From Longimicrobium sp. (lineage in GTDB: Bacteria; Gemmatimonadota; Gemmatimonadetes; Longimicrobiales; Longimicrobiaceae): a stretch of DNA of 53,119 bases. Location: NCBI RefSeq assembly GCF_036388275.1, contig NZ_DASVSF010000041.1, forward strand, positions 1 to 53,119, in the 5' to 3' direction. Below are positions 39,929-47,174 of the stretch, piece after piece. The notes under the pieces are model-generated. The model did not search any database and was not told the DNA's origin. It saw nothing but the letters and a program-made list of their open reading frames with translations. Position numbers and translations under genes: made by a program. Position 1 is the first letter of the stretch, and the number at the start of each line of letters is the position of its first letter.

Positions 39929-41185
39929 ATGCAGGTGCGGCGGACGGATGACCGGCGGCTTCGCCTGGTGATGGCGCGGCCCACCGGCTGGATTTCCGGC
40001 GGAGACGTCGCCACGCGGCGCACCAACAGGCGCCGCGACGTATCTCCCGAGCGGATGGAGATGAACGACGGCCTTCCCGAGCGCGTGGAGCGTGGGGAAG
40101 ACCTGGTGCTGCTGCTGGACGGCCCCGACGGCGAGGGCGTGCTGGTGACCGGCGCCGTGGCTGGCCGCGTTCCCCAGGGGCGGCACGACCCGGACCTGAT
40201 GGACCGGGCCGCCGTGGGCGCCGCGGTGTTCATGCGCGAGCGTCTGCGCACCGAAAAGCGGCAGCGGCTTCCCGACCAGCTGATCGTTTACTTTGAGGAG
40301 CTGAACGCGGCCGAGAACGACAGCCAGGTGATGCGTGCGCTTGCGGATCATGCGTTGCGCATCGTGGGCGCGCACACGTCGGTGGCGCTGATGCGCGAGG
40401 CCAGCGGCTTGCTGCGGGCACCCGTGCCCACCGAGCCGTGCGCCTGCCGCGCGCGGGTGTGCATGGCGTGGGACGACCGCTTCGGCGAGCCCGGGCTGAT
40501 CCTGTCGGAGGACGCGCGCCCCGGCGGCGCCATCCCCGGCGCGGCCCCGCTGTTCGGCGACCCGCACACCGTGCTCGTGGCGCACGTGCCGGTGGGCGGC
40601 GACGGAGTGCTGGTGCTCACGGAGCGCCGCGACGAGCGCATCTTCGAGCCGGAAGACTGGGACGTGCTGCGCGCCCTGGCGCTGCAGGCGCAGATGGCGC
40701 TTCGCCGGCTGAAGCTGCTGGAAGACGTGCGCACCCTGTCGCTGACGGACCCGCTGACGGGGCTCGGGAACCGCCGCCACATGGAGCTGATGCTGGCGCA
40801 CGCGTGGGCCGCGGCCCGCCGGGGCGATCCGCTGGCGGTGGTGGTGCTGGACCTGGACGGCTTCAAGGAAGTGAACGACACCCTGGGCCACCACGCGGGC
40901 GACGAGCTCCTGTGCGCCGTGGGCGAGGCGCTGCGCGACGAGGCGCGCGAGTCGGACGTGGTGGTGCGCTTTGGCGGCGACGAGTTCCTGGCGCTGCTGA
41001 CGGGGGGCACGGCCGAGGGCGGGCACCTGCTGGTGGAACGGCTGCGCAAGCGGCTGGGCACGCGCGTGGGGATCAGCGCGGGGGTGGCCGCCTACACGCC
41101 CGAGATGGCGACCGCCGAGGAAATGATCCGCCTGGCCGACCGGCGCCTGTACGACGGGCGCGCCAGCCGGCGGCCGGCCCACTAG
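39929..41185 (+). CDS. GAF/GGDEF diguanylate cyclase
   Basis: A 418-residue soluble protein that makes c-di-GMP from two GTP. The N-terminal ~100 residues are poorly structured (MQVRRTDDRRLRLVMARP). A GAF-like domain spans about 115-265 (ALRIVGAHTSVALMREASGL). The GGDEF domain covers about 270-410: DPLTGLGNRRHMELML, DLDGFKEVNDTLGHHAGDE and the signature RFGGDEF (GGDEF at 349-353). RESD, five residues before it, is an inhibitory I-site (RxxD). All catalytic residues are present. It has a strong rRNA-like promoter and converges with a c-di-GMP-degrading HD-GYP gene, sharing stop-codon bases. There is no membrane segment, so GAF senses a cytoplasmic signal. Confidence 0.95.
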   Translation: MQVRRTDDRRLRLVMARPTGWISGGDVATRRTNRRRDVSPERMEMNDGLPERVERGEDLVLLLDGPDGEGVLVTGAVAGRVPQGRHDPDLMDRAAVGAAVFMRERLRTEKRQRLPDQLIVYFEELNAAENDSQVMRALADHALRIVGAHTSVALMREASGLLRAPVPTEPCACRARVCMAWDDRFGEPGLILSEDARPGGAIPGAAPLFGDPHTVLVAHVPVGGDGVLVLTERRDERIFEPEDWDVLRALALQAQMALRRLKLLEDVRTLSLTDPLTGLGNRRHMELMLAHAWAAARRGDPLAVVVLDLDGFKEVNDTLGHHAGDELLCAVGEALRDEARESDVVVRFGGDEFLALLTGGTAEGGHLLVERLRKRLGTRVGISAGVAAYTPEMATAEEMIRLADRRLYDGRASRRPAH

Positions 41186-42570
41186 CCGAAGGTGATCCCC
41201 GCCAGCTCCCCCCGCTCCGCGAGCGGCACGAAGCTGGGGAGCAGCCCGCACTCCGCGTCGAAGTCGTCGTCCTGGTCTTCCGCGCGGGGATCGTCGAGCA
41301 CGTCCAGCAGCACCTGCACCACCCGGGGATCGAACTGGGTGCCGGCGCAGCGCTCCAGCTCGGCGCGGGCGTGGTCGGGGGTGTACGCTTCCTTGTAGCT
41401 GCGGCGCGTCATCATGGCGCAGTACGCGTCCACCGCCGACACGATGCGGGCGGCGAGGGGAATCTCTTCGCCGCGCAGTCCGTCGGGGTACCCGCTTCCG
41501 TCGTACCACTCGTGGTGGTGAAGCACCACGTCGGCCACGGGGCCCAGCGCGGGAACCGTGATCAGCAGGTCGTGCCCTACCCGCACGTGCGCCCTCACCA
41601 GCTCCAATTCTTCCGGCAGCAGCGGCCCCGGCTTGTTCAGCACGCCGTCGCTCACGCCGATCTTTCCCACGTCGTGAAGCAGGGCCGAGTAGCACACCAC
41701 GGCCAGCTCGTGCGAGGGAAGCTCCATCCGTTCCGCCACCATCCGCGCATAGCGCGACGCCATCTCGCAGTGCCCATGCGTGGAGGGGTCCTTGGCCTCC
41801 ATGGCGTCGGCGAGCATGCTCACCGTCGACAGATAGGCCCTTTGCAGCTCGCGCTCCAGGCGCCGGTTGCGCACCGCCACCGCGGCCTGGTCGCCCACGG
41901 CCAGCAGCGAGTCGACGTCCTGGTGGTCGAACTCGCCGCTCTGCCGGTCGCCGGCGATGATCACCCCGTGCAGGTCCGCCATCAGCACCACGGGGGCCGC
42001 GACGAAGTTGCGGAACTGCTCGGCCTTTCCAGGCGCGGGGATGCCTTCCGGACGGCCGTCGTTGCTCACCAGCGTCTCGCCCGATTCCAGCACCTGGCGG
42101 CAGAGCGCGGCGATGGTGGGGGACGCATCGCCCAGCTCCATGCCCGTCATCCCCAAGGCGGCTCGCACGCGAAGCCTGTCGCTTCCCGTGGCCATGGTGA
42201 CGTACACGCCGCGGCTGGCCTCGGTGATCGTCAGGCAGGCCCGCAGGATCAGCGCGTAGACGTCGCCGCTGAACAGCGCGCCGTGGATTTCGCGAAGGGC
42301 GCGCTCCAGGCACTCGGCCCGGTGGCGGTGGCGCTCGGCCTGGGCCCGCTCCATGGCCAGGTCGGCTTCCAGGCGTGCGCGGGCGGCTTTCCACTCGGCC
42401 TCCTCGGCTTCCTGGGCTGCCTGGGCCTCGCGCAGCGCCTCTTCGGTGGCCGTCTGGTGGGCCCGCCACTCCGATTCGCGCGCGCGGTGTGCGGCGGCGG
42501 CCTGGTCCAGCGCCGCCAGTACCGGGTCTCCCGCGCTGCCGCCCGCTCCGCTCGTCATCTCCGCCATCAT
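41182..42570 (-). CDS. GAF/HD-GYP phosphodiesterase
   Basis: A 462-residue soluble protein that degrades c-di-GMP. An N-terminal coiled coil spans about 25-95 (Glu/Ala/Arg-rich) and a GAF domain about 100-240. The HD-GYP domain covers about 245-430: HGHCEMASRY, ALLHDVGKIGVSDGVLNKPG with HD at 299-300, and HHHEWYDGSGYPDGLRGEEI (351-370), which carries the GYP motif. The catalytic residues are intact. ATG 42570 is the first of two ATGs; the frame upstream enters the repeat region and is not used. Its TAG stop shares the CTAG tetramer with the stop of the convergent GGDEF gene, so the two proteins are a likely antagonistic pair. Confidence 0.95.
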   Translation of the reverse strand: MMAEMTSGAGGSAGDPVLAALDQAAAAHRARESEWRAHQTATEEALREAQAAQEAEEAEWKAARARLEADLAMERAQAERHRHRAECLERALREIHGALFSGDVYALILRACLTITEASRGVYVTMATGSDRLRVRAALGMTGMELGDASPTIAALCRQVLESGETLVSNDGRPEGIPAPGKAEQFRNFVAAPVVLMADLHGVIIAGDRQSGEFDHQDVDSLLAVGDQAAVAVRNRRLERELQRAYLSTVSMLADAMEAKDPSTHGHCEMASRYARMVAERMELPSHELAVVCYSALLHDVGKIGVSDGVLNKPGPLLPEELELVRAHVRVGHDLLITVPALGPVADVVLHHHEWYDGSGYPDGLRGEEIPLAARIVSAVDAYCAMMTRRSYKEAYTPDHARAELERCAGTQFDPRVVQVLLDVLDDPRAEDQDDDFDAECGLLPSFVPLAERGELAGITFG

Positions 42571-42660
42571 GCACCCCGGGTCCTGGTTCCGCCTCCCGCC
42601 CCCGGGGCGCAGGAGATCATGAATTGTACCGCGGGGGAAGCGCCGCTCCCCAGCCTGGCC

Positions 42661-42717
42661 GGGCGAATGAATTCGCTGCAACGACCACACGAAATCCACC
42701 TTCGTGGATTGGCTTGC
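42661..42717 (+). repeat. Two-hairpin dispersed element, copy 3, with compensatory changes
   Basis: GGGCGAATGAATTCGCTGCA is unchanged, but the second stem is AATCCAC/GTGGATT instead of AGTCCGC/GCGGACT. Two positions changed on each side, keeping every pair. The loop CTTC is unchanged. Confidence 0.8.
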
Positions 42718-42769
42718 CGCCGTGCAGCCGCTGGAGTGTGGCACGCCCGGTCTCGATCTCACGGGGCTC

Positions 42770-42870
42770 TGTCATCCAGAGGCCCGGGCGCGCCGATCTC
42801 GCCCATACGCCAGCCCTTGCGGGCCGAAGGATCTTGCCTGCGGCACTTCCCAGCCGGGGCGCGGCAGCGG
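42770..42870 (+). repeat. 101-bp dispersed element, copy 4
   Basis: Begins TGTCATCCAGAGGCCCGGGC, contains GGGCCGAAGGATCTTGCCTG and ends GGGCGCGGCAGCGG. The most diverged copy, but exactly the same length. Confidence 0.8.
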
Positions 42871-42925
42871 CACGGATCTCTGCTGGCGATGTGTGCCGAG
42901 GCTGGGTTGGCGCGCATCGGCGAGT

Positions 42926-43000
42926 GTGTGGCGGATCCTTCGGTCGCTGCATGGCTCGGCGGGCCGGCCGGGTCCGCCTGGCCGCTCCGTCAGGATGACA
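42926..43000 (-). repeat. 75-bp dispersed element, copy 3
   Basis: On the minus strand it begins TGTCATCCTGACGGAGCGG and ends GCAGCGACCGAAGGATCC, then GCCACAC. Same length and end blocks as the inverted pair at 15986-16238. Confidence 0.75.
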
Positions 43001-43004
43001 ACGA

Positions 43005-43034
43005 AGCGGCCGCGACGATTTTGTCGCGGCCGCT
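43005..43034 (-). terminator. Hairpin after the EVE gene
   Basis: AGCGGCCGCGAC (43005-43016), loop GATTTT and GTCGCGGCCGCT (43023-43034) form a 12-bp perfect stem. It lies beyond the octamer array that follows the EVE stop. Confidence 0.6.
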
Positions 43035-43043
43035 GTCAGCAAT

Positions 43044-43098
43044 TACGCACTTCCGCACTCACGCACTTCCGCACTCACGCACTCGCGCACTCACGCAC
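43044..43098 (-). repeat. AGTGCGTG octamer array overlapping the end of the EVE gene
   Basis: On the minus strand, GAAGTGCGTGAGTGCGCGAG, then TGCGTGAGTGCGGAAGTGCG and TGAGTGCGGAAGTGCGTAAT: about seven octamers. It begins within the last codons of the EVE gene, whose stop it appears to have supplied (GGGAAGTGCGTGA). Confidence 0.75.
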
Positions 43099-43558
43099 TT
43101 CCCTCCCGGCCCAGCTTCACCACGATCTCGAACTCCTCATCCGTCACCGGCTGCACCGAAAGCCGGCTCTTGTTGATCACCAGCATCTTTTCCAGCCCGG
43201 GCGCCTGCCGCAGGGCGTCGAGCGACACCACGGCCGGGAACTTCTCGGCGAACGCCACGTCGATCATGTACCAGCGCGGGTCGTGGTCCGACGCCTTGGG
43301 ATCGAAGTAGTCGCTCTCGGGATTACGGGCGGCCGGGTCCGGATACCCCGCCCGCGCCACCGTGGCCAGCCCCGCCACCCCCGGCGGATCGGCGTTGCTG
43401 TGGTAGTACAGCACCCGGTCGCCGGGCTGGGCATCGTCGCGAAGGAAGTTGCGCGCCTGGTAGTTGCGCACCCCCTCCCACGTGGTCTGCCCGTCGCGCT
43501 GCAGGTCGTCGATGGAGTATACCTCGGGCTCGCTCTTCAGCAGCCAGTTGCGCGGCAT
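43091..43558 (-). CDS. EVE-domain protein
   Basis: A 155-residue EVE-fold protein (PUA-like). It begins PRNWLLKSEPEVYSIDDLQR, continues TTWEGVRNYQARNFLRDD and GDRVLYYHSNADPPGVAGLA, then WYMIDVAFAEKFPAVVSLDA, and ends with the LSVQPVTDEEFEIVVKL segment. EVE domains form an aromatic cage that binds modified bases such as 5-methylcytosine or hydroxymethylcytosine derivatives. They occur in restriction systems and as stand-alone housekeeping proteins like this one. Its C-terminal Ser-Ala lies in the octamer array, so the very end may have been altered by repeat expansion. ATG 43558 is used. Confidence 0.9.
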   Translation of the reverse strand: MPRNWLLKSEPEVYSIDDLQRDGQTTWEGVRNYQARNFLRDDAQPGDRVLYYHSNADPPGVAGLATVARAGYPDPAARNPESDYFDPKASDHDPRWYMIDVAFAEKFPAVVSLDALRQAPGLEKMLVINKSRLSVQPVTDEEFEIVVKLGREGSA

Positions 43559-43732
43559 CGCTTCAGGTCCGTAGGGGAGGTGGATGGACAGCGCCCCATC
43601 TTGGCGCGCGCCGATGCGTGGGGCAAGCGGATTCATCTCCGTCCGCCGATGGAGAACCAATCCCCCAGCACTGTACGGCCCCGCGCTCGTTCGATACCTT
43701 GGTGCGCTTCGTGGCGGAACAAGAGAGGAACT

Positions 43733-44497
43733 GTGAGCACGAGCACGACGGACCGATGGATTGTGCGCCCCAAGGCGAACCCGCGGGCGCGGCTGCGACT
43801 TTTCTGCATCGCGCACGCAGGCGGCGGCGCTTCGGCGTTCCGGGGCTGGGCAGAGGCGCTGCCGCCGGAGGTGGAGGTGTGCCCGGTGCAGCTTCCCGGC
43901 CGCGAGAACCGCTTCACCGAGAAGCCGTTCGACCGCCTGGACCCGCTGGTGGCCGCACTGGCGGATGCGGTGCATCCCTGGCTGGACCTGCCCTGGGCCC
44001 TTTTCGGCCACAGCAACGGCGCGCTCATCGGGTTCGAGCTGGCCCGGATGCTCCGGGCACGCGGGCTTTCCGGGCCGCGACACCTGTTCGCCAGCGGACG
44101 CCGCGCGCCCGACGTGCCGGCGCAGGACCCGCCCATCGGCCACCTGCCGGACGACGAGTTTCTGGCTGACCTGGGGGAGCTGGGCGGCTTGCCGCGCGAG
44201 CTGCTGGAGAACCGCGAGATCATGCAGATCCTGCTTCCCGTCCTGCGCGCGGACGTGGCCCTGCACGAGACGTTCGAGTTCCGCGAAGAAGCGCCGCTGG
44301 ACTGCCCCATCACGGCCTACGGAGGCGTCGCCGACGCCAAGGCCACCCGCGAGGTCATCGAGGCATGGGGCCGCCACACCCGCGGCCCGTTCGTGATGCG
44401 CATGTTCCCCGGCGGCCACTTCTTCCACCAGTCCGAGCGCGAGGGGTTTCTTCGCGTCTTCTCGGCGGACCTGCACCCCGTTCTCCACGCGCTGTAG
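43733..44497 (+). CDS. Type II thioesterase (GrsT/SrfAD-like)
   Basis: A 254-residue alpha/beta hydrolase that typically removes wrong acyl groups from carrier proteins of polyketide or non-ribosomal peptide synthases. The N-terminal block LRLFCIAHAGGGASAFRGWA is family-typical. The nucleophile is Ser94 in FGHSNGALIGFELAR. Asp follows in YGGVADAK and His in FPGGHFFHQSER. The GTG at 43733 is preceded by GAGAGGAA, so it is favoured. No synthase or carrier-protein gene is visible in the window; an FkbH-like gene follows 62 bases later and supports a link to acyl-carrier chemistry. Confidence 0.92.
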   Translation: MSTSTTDRWIVRPKANPRARLRLFCIAHAGGGASAFRGWAEALPPEVEVCPVQLPGRENRFTEKPFDRLDPLVAALADAVHPWLDLPWALFGHSNGALIGFELARMLRARGLSGPRHLFASGRRAPDVPAQDPPIGHLPDDEFLADLGELGGLPRELLENREIMQILLPVLRADVALHETFEFREEAPLDCPITAYGGVADAKATREVIEAWGRHTRGPFVMRMFPGGHFFHQSEREGFLRVFSADLHPVLHAL

Positions 44498-44559
44498 GAG
44501 GGAGCGCCGCAGCCAGCGTGGTGACGACAAGTACCCCGTAGAACACGACACAGGCCGAC

Positions 44560-45624
44560 ATGAGCGAACGCATGGGGGAGCCGATCGGCGGCGCCGCGGC
44601 CAAGACCGTCAAGTGCGTGGTGTGGGACCTGGACCACACCGTCTGGAACGGCATCCTGCTGGAGGATGAGCGGGTGGAGCTGCGCCCCGGCGTGCTCGAG
44701 ATCCTGCGCGAGCTCGACGAGCGCGGCATTCTGCAGTCCGTCGCCAGCCGCAACGACCACGACCGGGCCATGGCCCGGCTGGAAGCGCTCGGCATCTCCG
44801 AGTACTTCCTGTACCCCCACATCAACTGGAACGCCAAGGGCCAGAACGTCGCCGACATCGCGCGCGCGCTCAACATTGGCCTCGACACCCTGCTGTTCGT
44901 CGACGACCAGCCCTTCGAGCGCGAGGAGGTGGCCTTCGCCTGCCCCGCCGTCCGCACCTTCGACGCGGCCGAGCTCGCGGACCTGCTCGCCCGGCCCGAG
45001 ATGAACCCCGAGTTCATCACCGACGACAGCCGCAACCGCCGGCGCATGTACATGGCCGACATTTCCCGCAACCGTGCGGAAGAAACGTTCGCCGGCCCGT
45101 CCGAGGAATTCCTGCGCACGCTGGACATGCGGTTCACCCTGTCGCCCTGCAGCGAAGACGACCTGCAGCGCGCCGAGGAGCTCACCGTGCGCACCAACCA
45201 GCTGAACACCACCGGCTACACCTACGGCTACGACGAGCTGAACGCCTTTCGCGCCTCGCCCGGGCACCTGCTGCTGGTGGCCGGGCTGGAAGACCGCTAC
45301 GGCACCTACGGCAAGATCGGCCTGGCGCTGGTGGAGAAGGGGTCCCGGTTCTGGACGCTGAAGCTGCTGCTGATGTCGTGCCGGGTGATGTCGCGCGGGG
45401 TAGGCACCATCATGATCAGCCACGTGATGGGTGAGGCCAAGGCTGCGGGCGTACGCCTTCGCGCCGAGTTCAAGCCCAACGGCCGCAACCGGATGATGGA
45501 GGTCACCTATCGCTTCGGCGGCTTTCGCGAGGTGGCGCGCGAAGGCGACCTGATCACCTTCGAGCACGACCTGTCCACCGTTCCGCCGTTTCCCGACTTC
45601 GTGCGCGTCGACGTCACCCGCTGA
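44560..45624 (+). CDS. FkbH-like HAD-family protein
   Basis: A 354-residue protein. The HAD-IIIC domain in the first ~150 residues has the motif VWDLDHTVWNG with Asp23 and Asp25, then SRNDHDRAMARLEALG and LLFVDDQPFEREEV. The C-terminal half resembles a GNAT acyltransferase domain (SPGHLLLVAGLEDRYGTYGK, IGLALVEKG, SCRVMSRGVGTIMI). FkbH proteins load glyceryl units from 1,3-bisphosphoglycerate on an acyl carrier protein for methoxymalonyl-type extender units. Here the partners (FkbG, FkbI/K, ACP) are absent, but the type II thioesterase precedes it. A terminator-like hairpin follows. Loading onto a distant carrier protein is inference. Confidence 0.9.
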   Translation: MSERMGEPIGGAAAKTVKCVVWDLDHTVWNGILLEDERVELRPGVLEILRELDERGILQSVASRNDHDRAMARLEALGISEYFLYPHINWNAKGQNVADIARALNIGLDTLLFVDDQPFEREEVAFACPAVRTFDAAELADLLARPEMNPEFITDDSRNRRRMYMADISRNRAEETFAGPSEEFLRTLDMRFTLSPCSEDDLQRAEELTVRTNQLNTTGYTYGYDELNAFRASPGHLLLVAGLEDRYGTYGKIGLALVEKGSRFWTLKLLLMSCRVMSRGVGTIMISHVMGEAKAAGVRLRAEFKPNGRNRMMEVTYRFGGFREVAREGDLITFEHDLSTVPPFPDFVRVDVTR

Positions 45625-45657
45625 CCCCGCAAGCCGAGGTGTGATTCGAAATGTGAA

Positions 45658-45689
45658 GCCTCGCGCAGTTTGCGAGGCTTTCCGCATTC
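45658..45689 (+). terminator. Terminator-like hairpin, copy 3
   Basis: GCCTCGC (45658-45664), loop GCAGTTT, GCGAGGC (45672-45678), then TTTCCGCATTC. The stem is a compensated variant of the copies at 2824 and 38780. It is 34 bases after the FkbH stop. Confidence 0.75.
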
Positions 45690-45837
45690 GTAGCCGCGGC
45701 GCCGCAGCTTCAGCCGCTTGGGACGGGATTGGGCCAGCCCGCTCGTTGTTGCCGCCGCGCGCCGGCCCGCGCTACCTTCGCCTGACGGCGCTCGCCCCTG
45801 CGTGCGTCCGCTCCAGCCAACGACCGACCCGCGGCCG

Positions 45838-46173
45838 ATGACGATCGACTACGAAGACTTTCACAAGGTCGAGATGCGGGTGGGCCGCGTCGAGCGCGCC
45901 GAGCCCTTTCCCGAAGCGCGCAAGCCGGCCATCAAGCTGTGGATCGACTTCGGGCCGGAGCTGGGGATCAGGAAGTCGAGCGCACAGATCACCGTGCACT
46001 ACCTGCCCGAGCAGCTGGTGGGCCGCCGGGTGATCGCCGTCACCAACTTTCCGCCGCGCCAGATCGGCCCCTTCATGTCGGAGGTCCTGGTGCTGGGCGT
46101 CCCCGATCCAGACGGAGCCGTCGTCCTGCTCGCCCCGGACCTGGACACCCCCCTCGGCGGACGCGTGTTCTGA
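45838..46173 (+). CDS. csaA: CsaA-like tRNA-binding-domain protein
   Basis: A 111-residue single-domain OB-fold protein of the CsaA type. The start MTIDYEDFHKVEMRVGRVER and the blocks FGPELGIRKSSAQIT, LVGRRVIAVTNFPPRQIGPF and MSEVLVLGVPDPDG are the family's. CsaA proteins bind tRNA or secretory precursors and are described as export-related chaperones. Length fits (about 110). ATG 45838 is the family start; no clear ribosome-binding site. The next gene is 65 bases downstream and appears to have its own binding site. Confidence 0.92.
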   Translation: MTIDYEDFHKVEMRVGRVERAEPFPEARKPAIKLWIDFGPELGIRKSSAQITVHYLPEQLVGRRVIAVTNFPPRQIGPFMSEVLVLGVPDPDGAVVLLAPDLDTPLGGRVF

Positions 46174-46238
46174 TACAACCCTTGATCCCGGCCGAACAAA
46201 AAGCGTAAGTTTCAGTCTCCTCAACGCGGAGGCGCGCC

Positions 46239-47174
46239 ATGCTGAATTACACGCTGCTTTTGCACGGCTACCGGAGCCCCGGCGCGGGGCTGCCCGGCGC
46301 CCTGGTGCGCGACCTCCTGGACGCTGTCGATCGCGGAGCTAAGGGCGCTGTCCGGCTTCGTCTGGAGGGGCGGAGTTCCGCGAAGGGGGGATTTCCGCCC
46401 GCGTGGGTCAGCACGGCCGCGCACTTCCAGATGTCCGGCTTCCACGAGGGCACGCCGGGTGTGGAACTGCGGATTCCCACCCTGGGCGAAGCGCTTCCTC
46501 ACAAGTTCGTGCAGGAAGAGCTGTTTCCCTCGGTAGATCCCGCCAGCTCCGCACTGTCGCTGATGGGCCGTGGCCTGGCCGACGCGCAGGCGGGAGACGG
46601 GGACAGCGACGCATACGATTCGCCCCTGCTGCGGACCTTCGGCGAGTTCCGCGAGGTTTTCAGGCACGGTGTTCAGGCGGTGGAACTCCGCAACGGCCGG
46701 CCGGATTCAGCCCCGGTCATGATCACTCCCGCCGGTCTCGCCGCGGCCGAGCGGCTGCAGAAGCAGACTCCCCGGCCGCAGCGAGTTCGTGTAGCGGGAA
46801 AGGTCGACGCCATCCGGCACAGCGACCGCGCCTTTACGCTCGTCCTGGAATCGGGCGAGGTCATTCGCGGCATCCTGGCCGAGGGCGACCCGGACGAACT
46901 CACTCCGTATTTCGGACGAACGACGGTGGTGGGCGGAATGGCCCAATTTCGCCCGTCTGGCTCGCTCCTGCGCATCGACGCGGACCTGTTGGAACCGGCG
47001 GACGCCCACGATCTCTCGATCTGGTCCGAAGCACCCCGCCCCGTGTTCGGCGGGTCGCCTGACGGGGAGGTCCGCAGGCAGGGTTCGCGGTCCGGGATCA
47101 ATGCCGTCATCGGTACGTGGCCCGGAGAAGAATCCGAGGATGAAATCTTCGCGATGCTCGAGGAAATCTCGTGA
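46239..47174 (+). CDS. Unrecognised 311-residue partner of a PIN-domain nuclease
   Basis: A 311-residue soluble protein. The N-terminal half starts LNYTLLLHGYRSPGAGLPGA and is partly basic. About residues 185-255 form a compact beta-rich unit (VRVAGKVDAIRHSDRAFTLV, LESGEVIRGILAEGDP, TVVGGMAQFRPSGSLLRIDA) that looks like a small OB- or SH3-type barrel. The end is short and acidic (WPGEESEDEIFAMLEEIS), as in many VapB-like antitoxins that wrap a PIN domain. The stop overlaps the PIN gene GTG (GTGA), so both are co-translated in antitoxin-first order. GGAGG lies about 10 bases before the ATG. It is much larger than VapB, and I do not recognise the family. Antitoxin role is inference from order, coupling and tail. 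Confidence 0.65.
   Translation: MLNYTLLLHGYRSPGAGLPGALVRDLLDAVDRGAKGAVRLRLEGRSSAKGGFPPAWVSTAAHFQMSGFHEGTPGVELRIPTLGEALPHKFVQEELFPSVDPASSALSLMGRGLADAQAGDGDSDAYDSPLLRTFGEFREVFRHGVQAVELRNGRPDSAPVMITPAGLAAAERLQKQTPRPQRVRVAGKVDAIRHSDRAFTLVLESGEVIRGILAEGDPDELTPYFGRTTVVGGMAQFRPSGSLLRIDADLLEPADAHDLSIWSEAPRPVFGGSPDGEVRRQGSRSGINAVIGTWPGEESEDEIFAMLEEIS

Larger units (their letters stand above)
42571..43090. other. Gene-free stretch between the HD-GYP and EVE genes
   Basis: Filled by repeats: two-hairpin element (42661-42717), 101-bp element copy 4 (42770-42870), the third 75-bp element (42926-43000, minus), a 12-bp-stem hairpin (43005-43034) and the octamer array (43044-43098). No gene is supported. 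Both flanking genes are on the minus strand. Confidence 0.65.
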
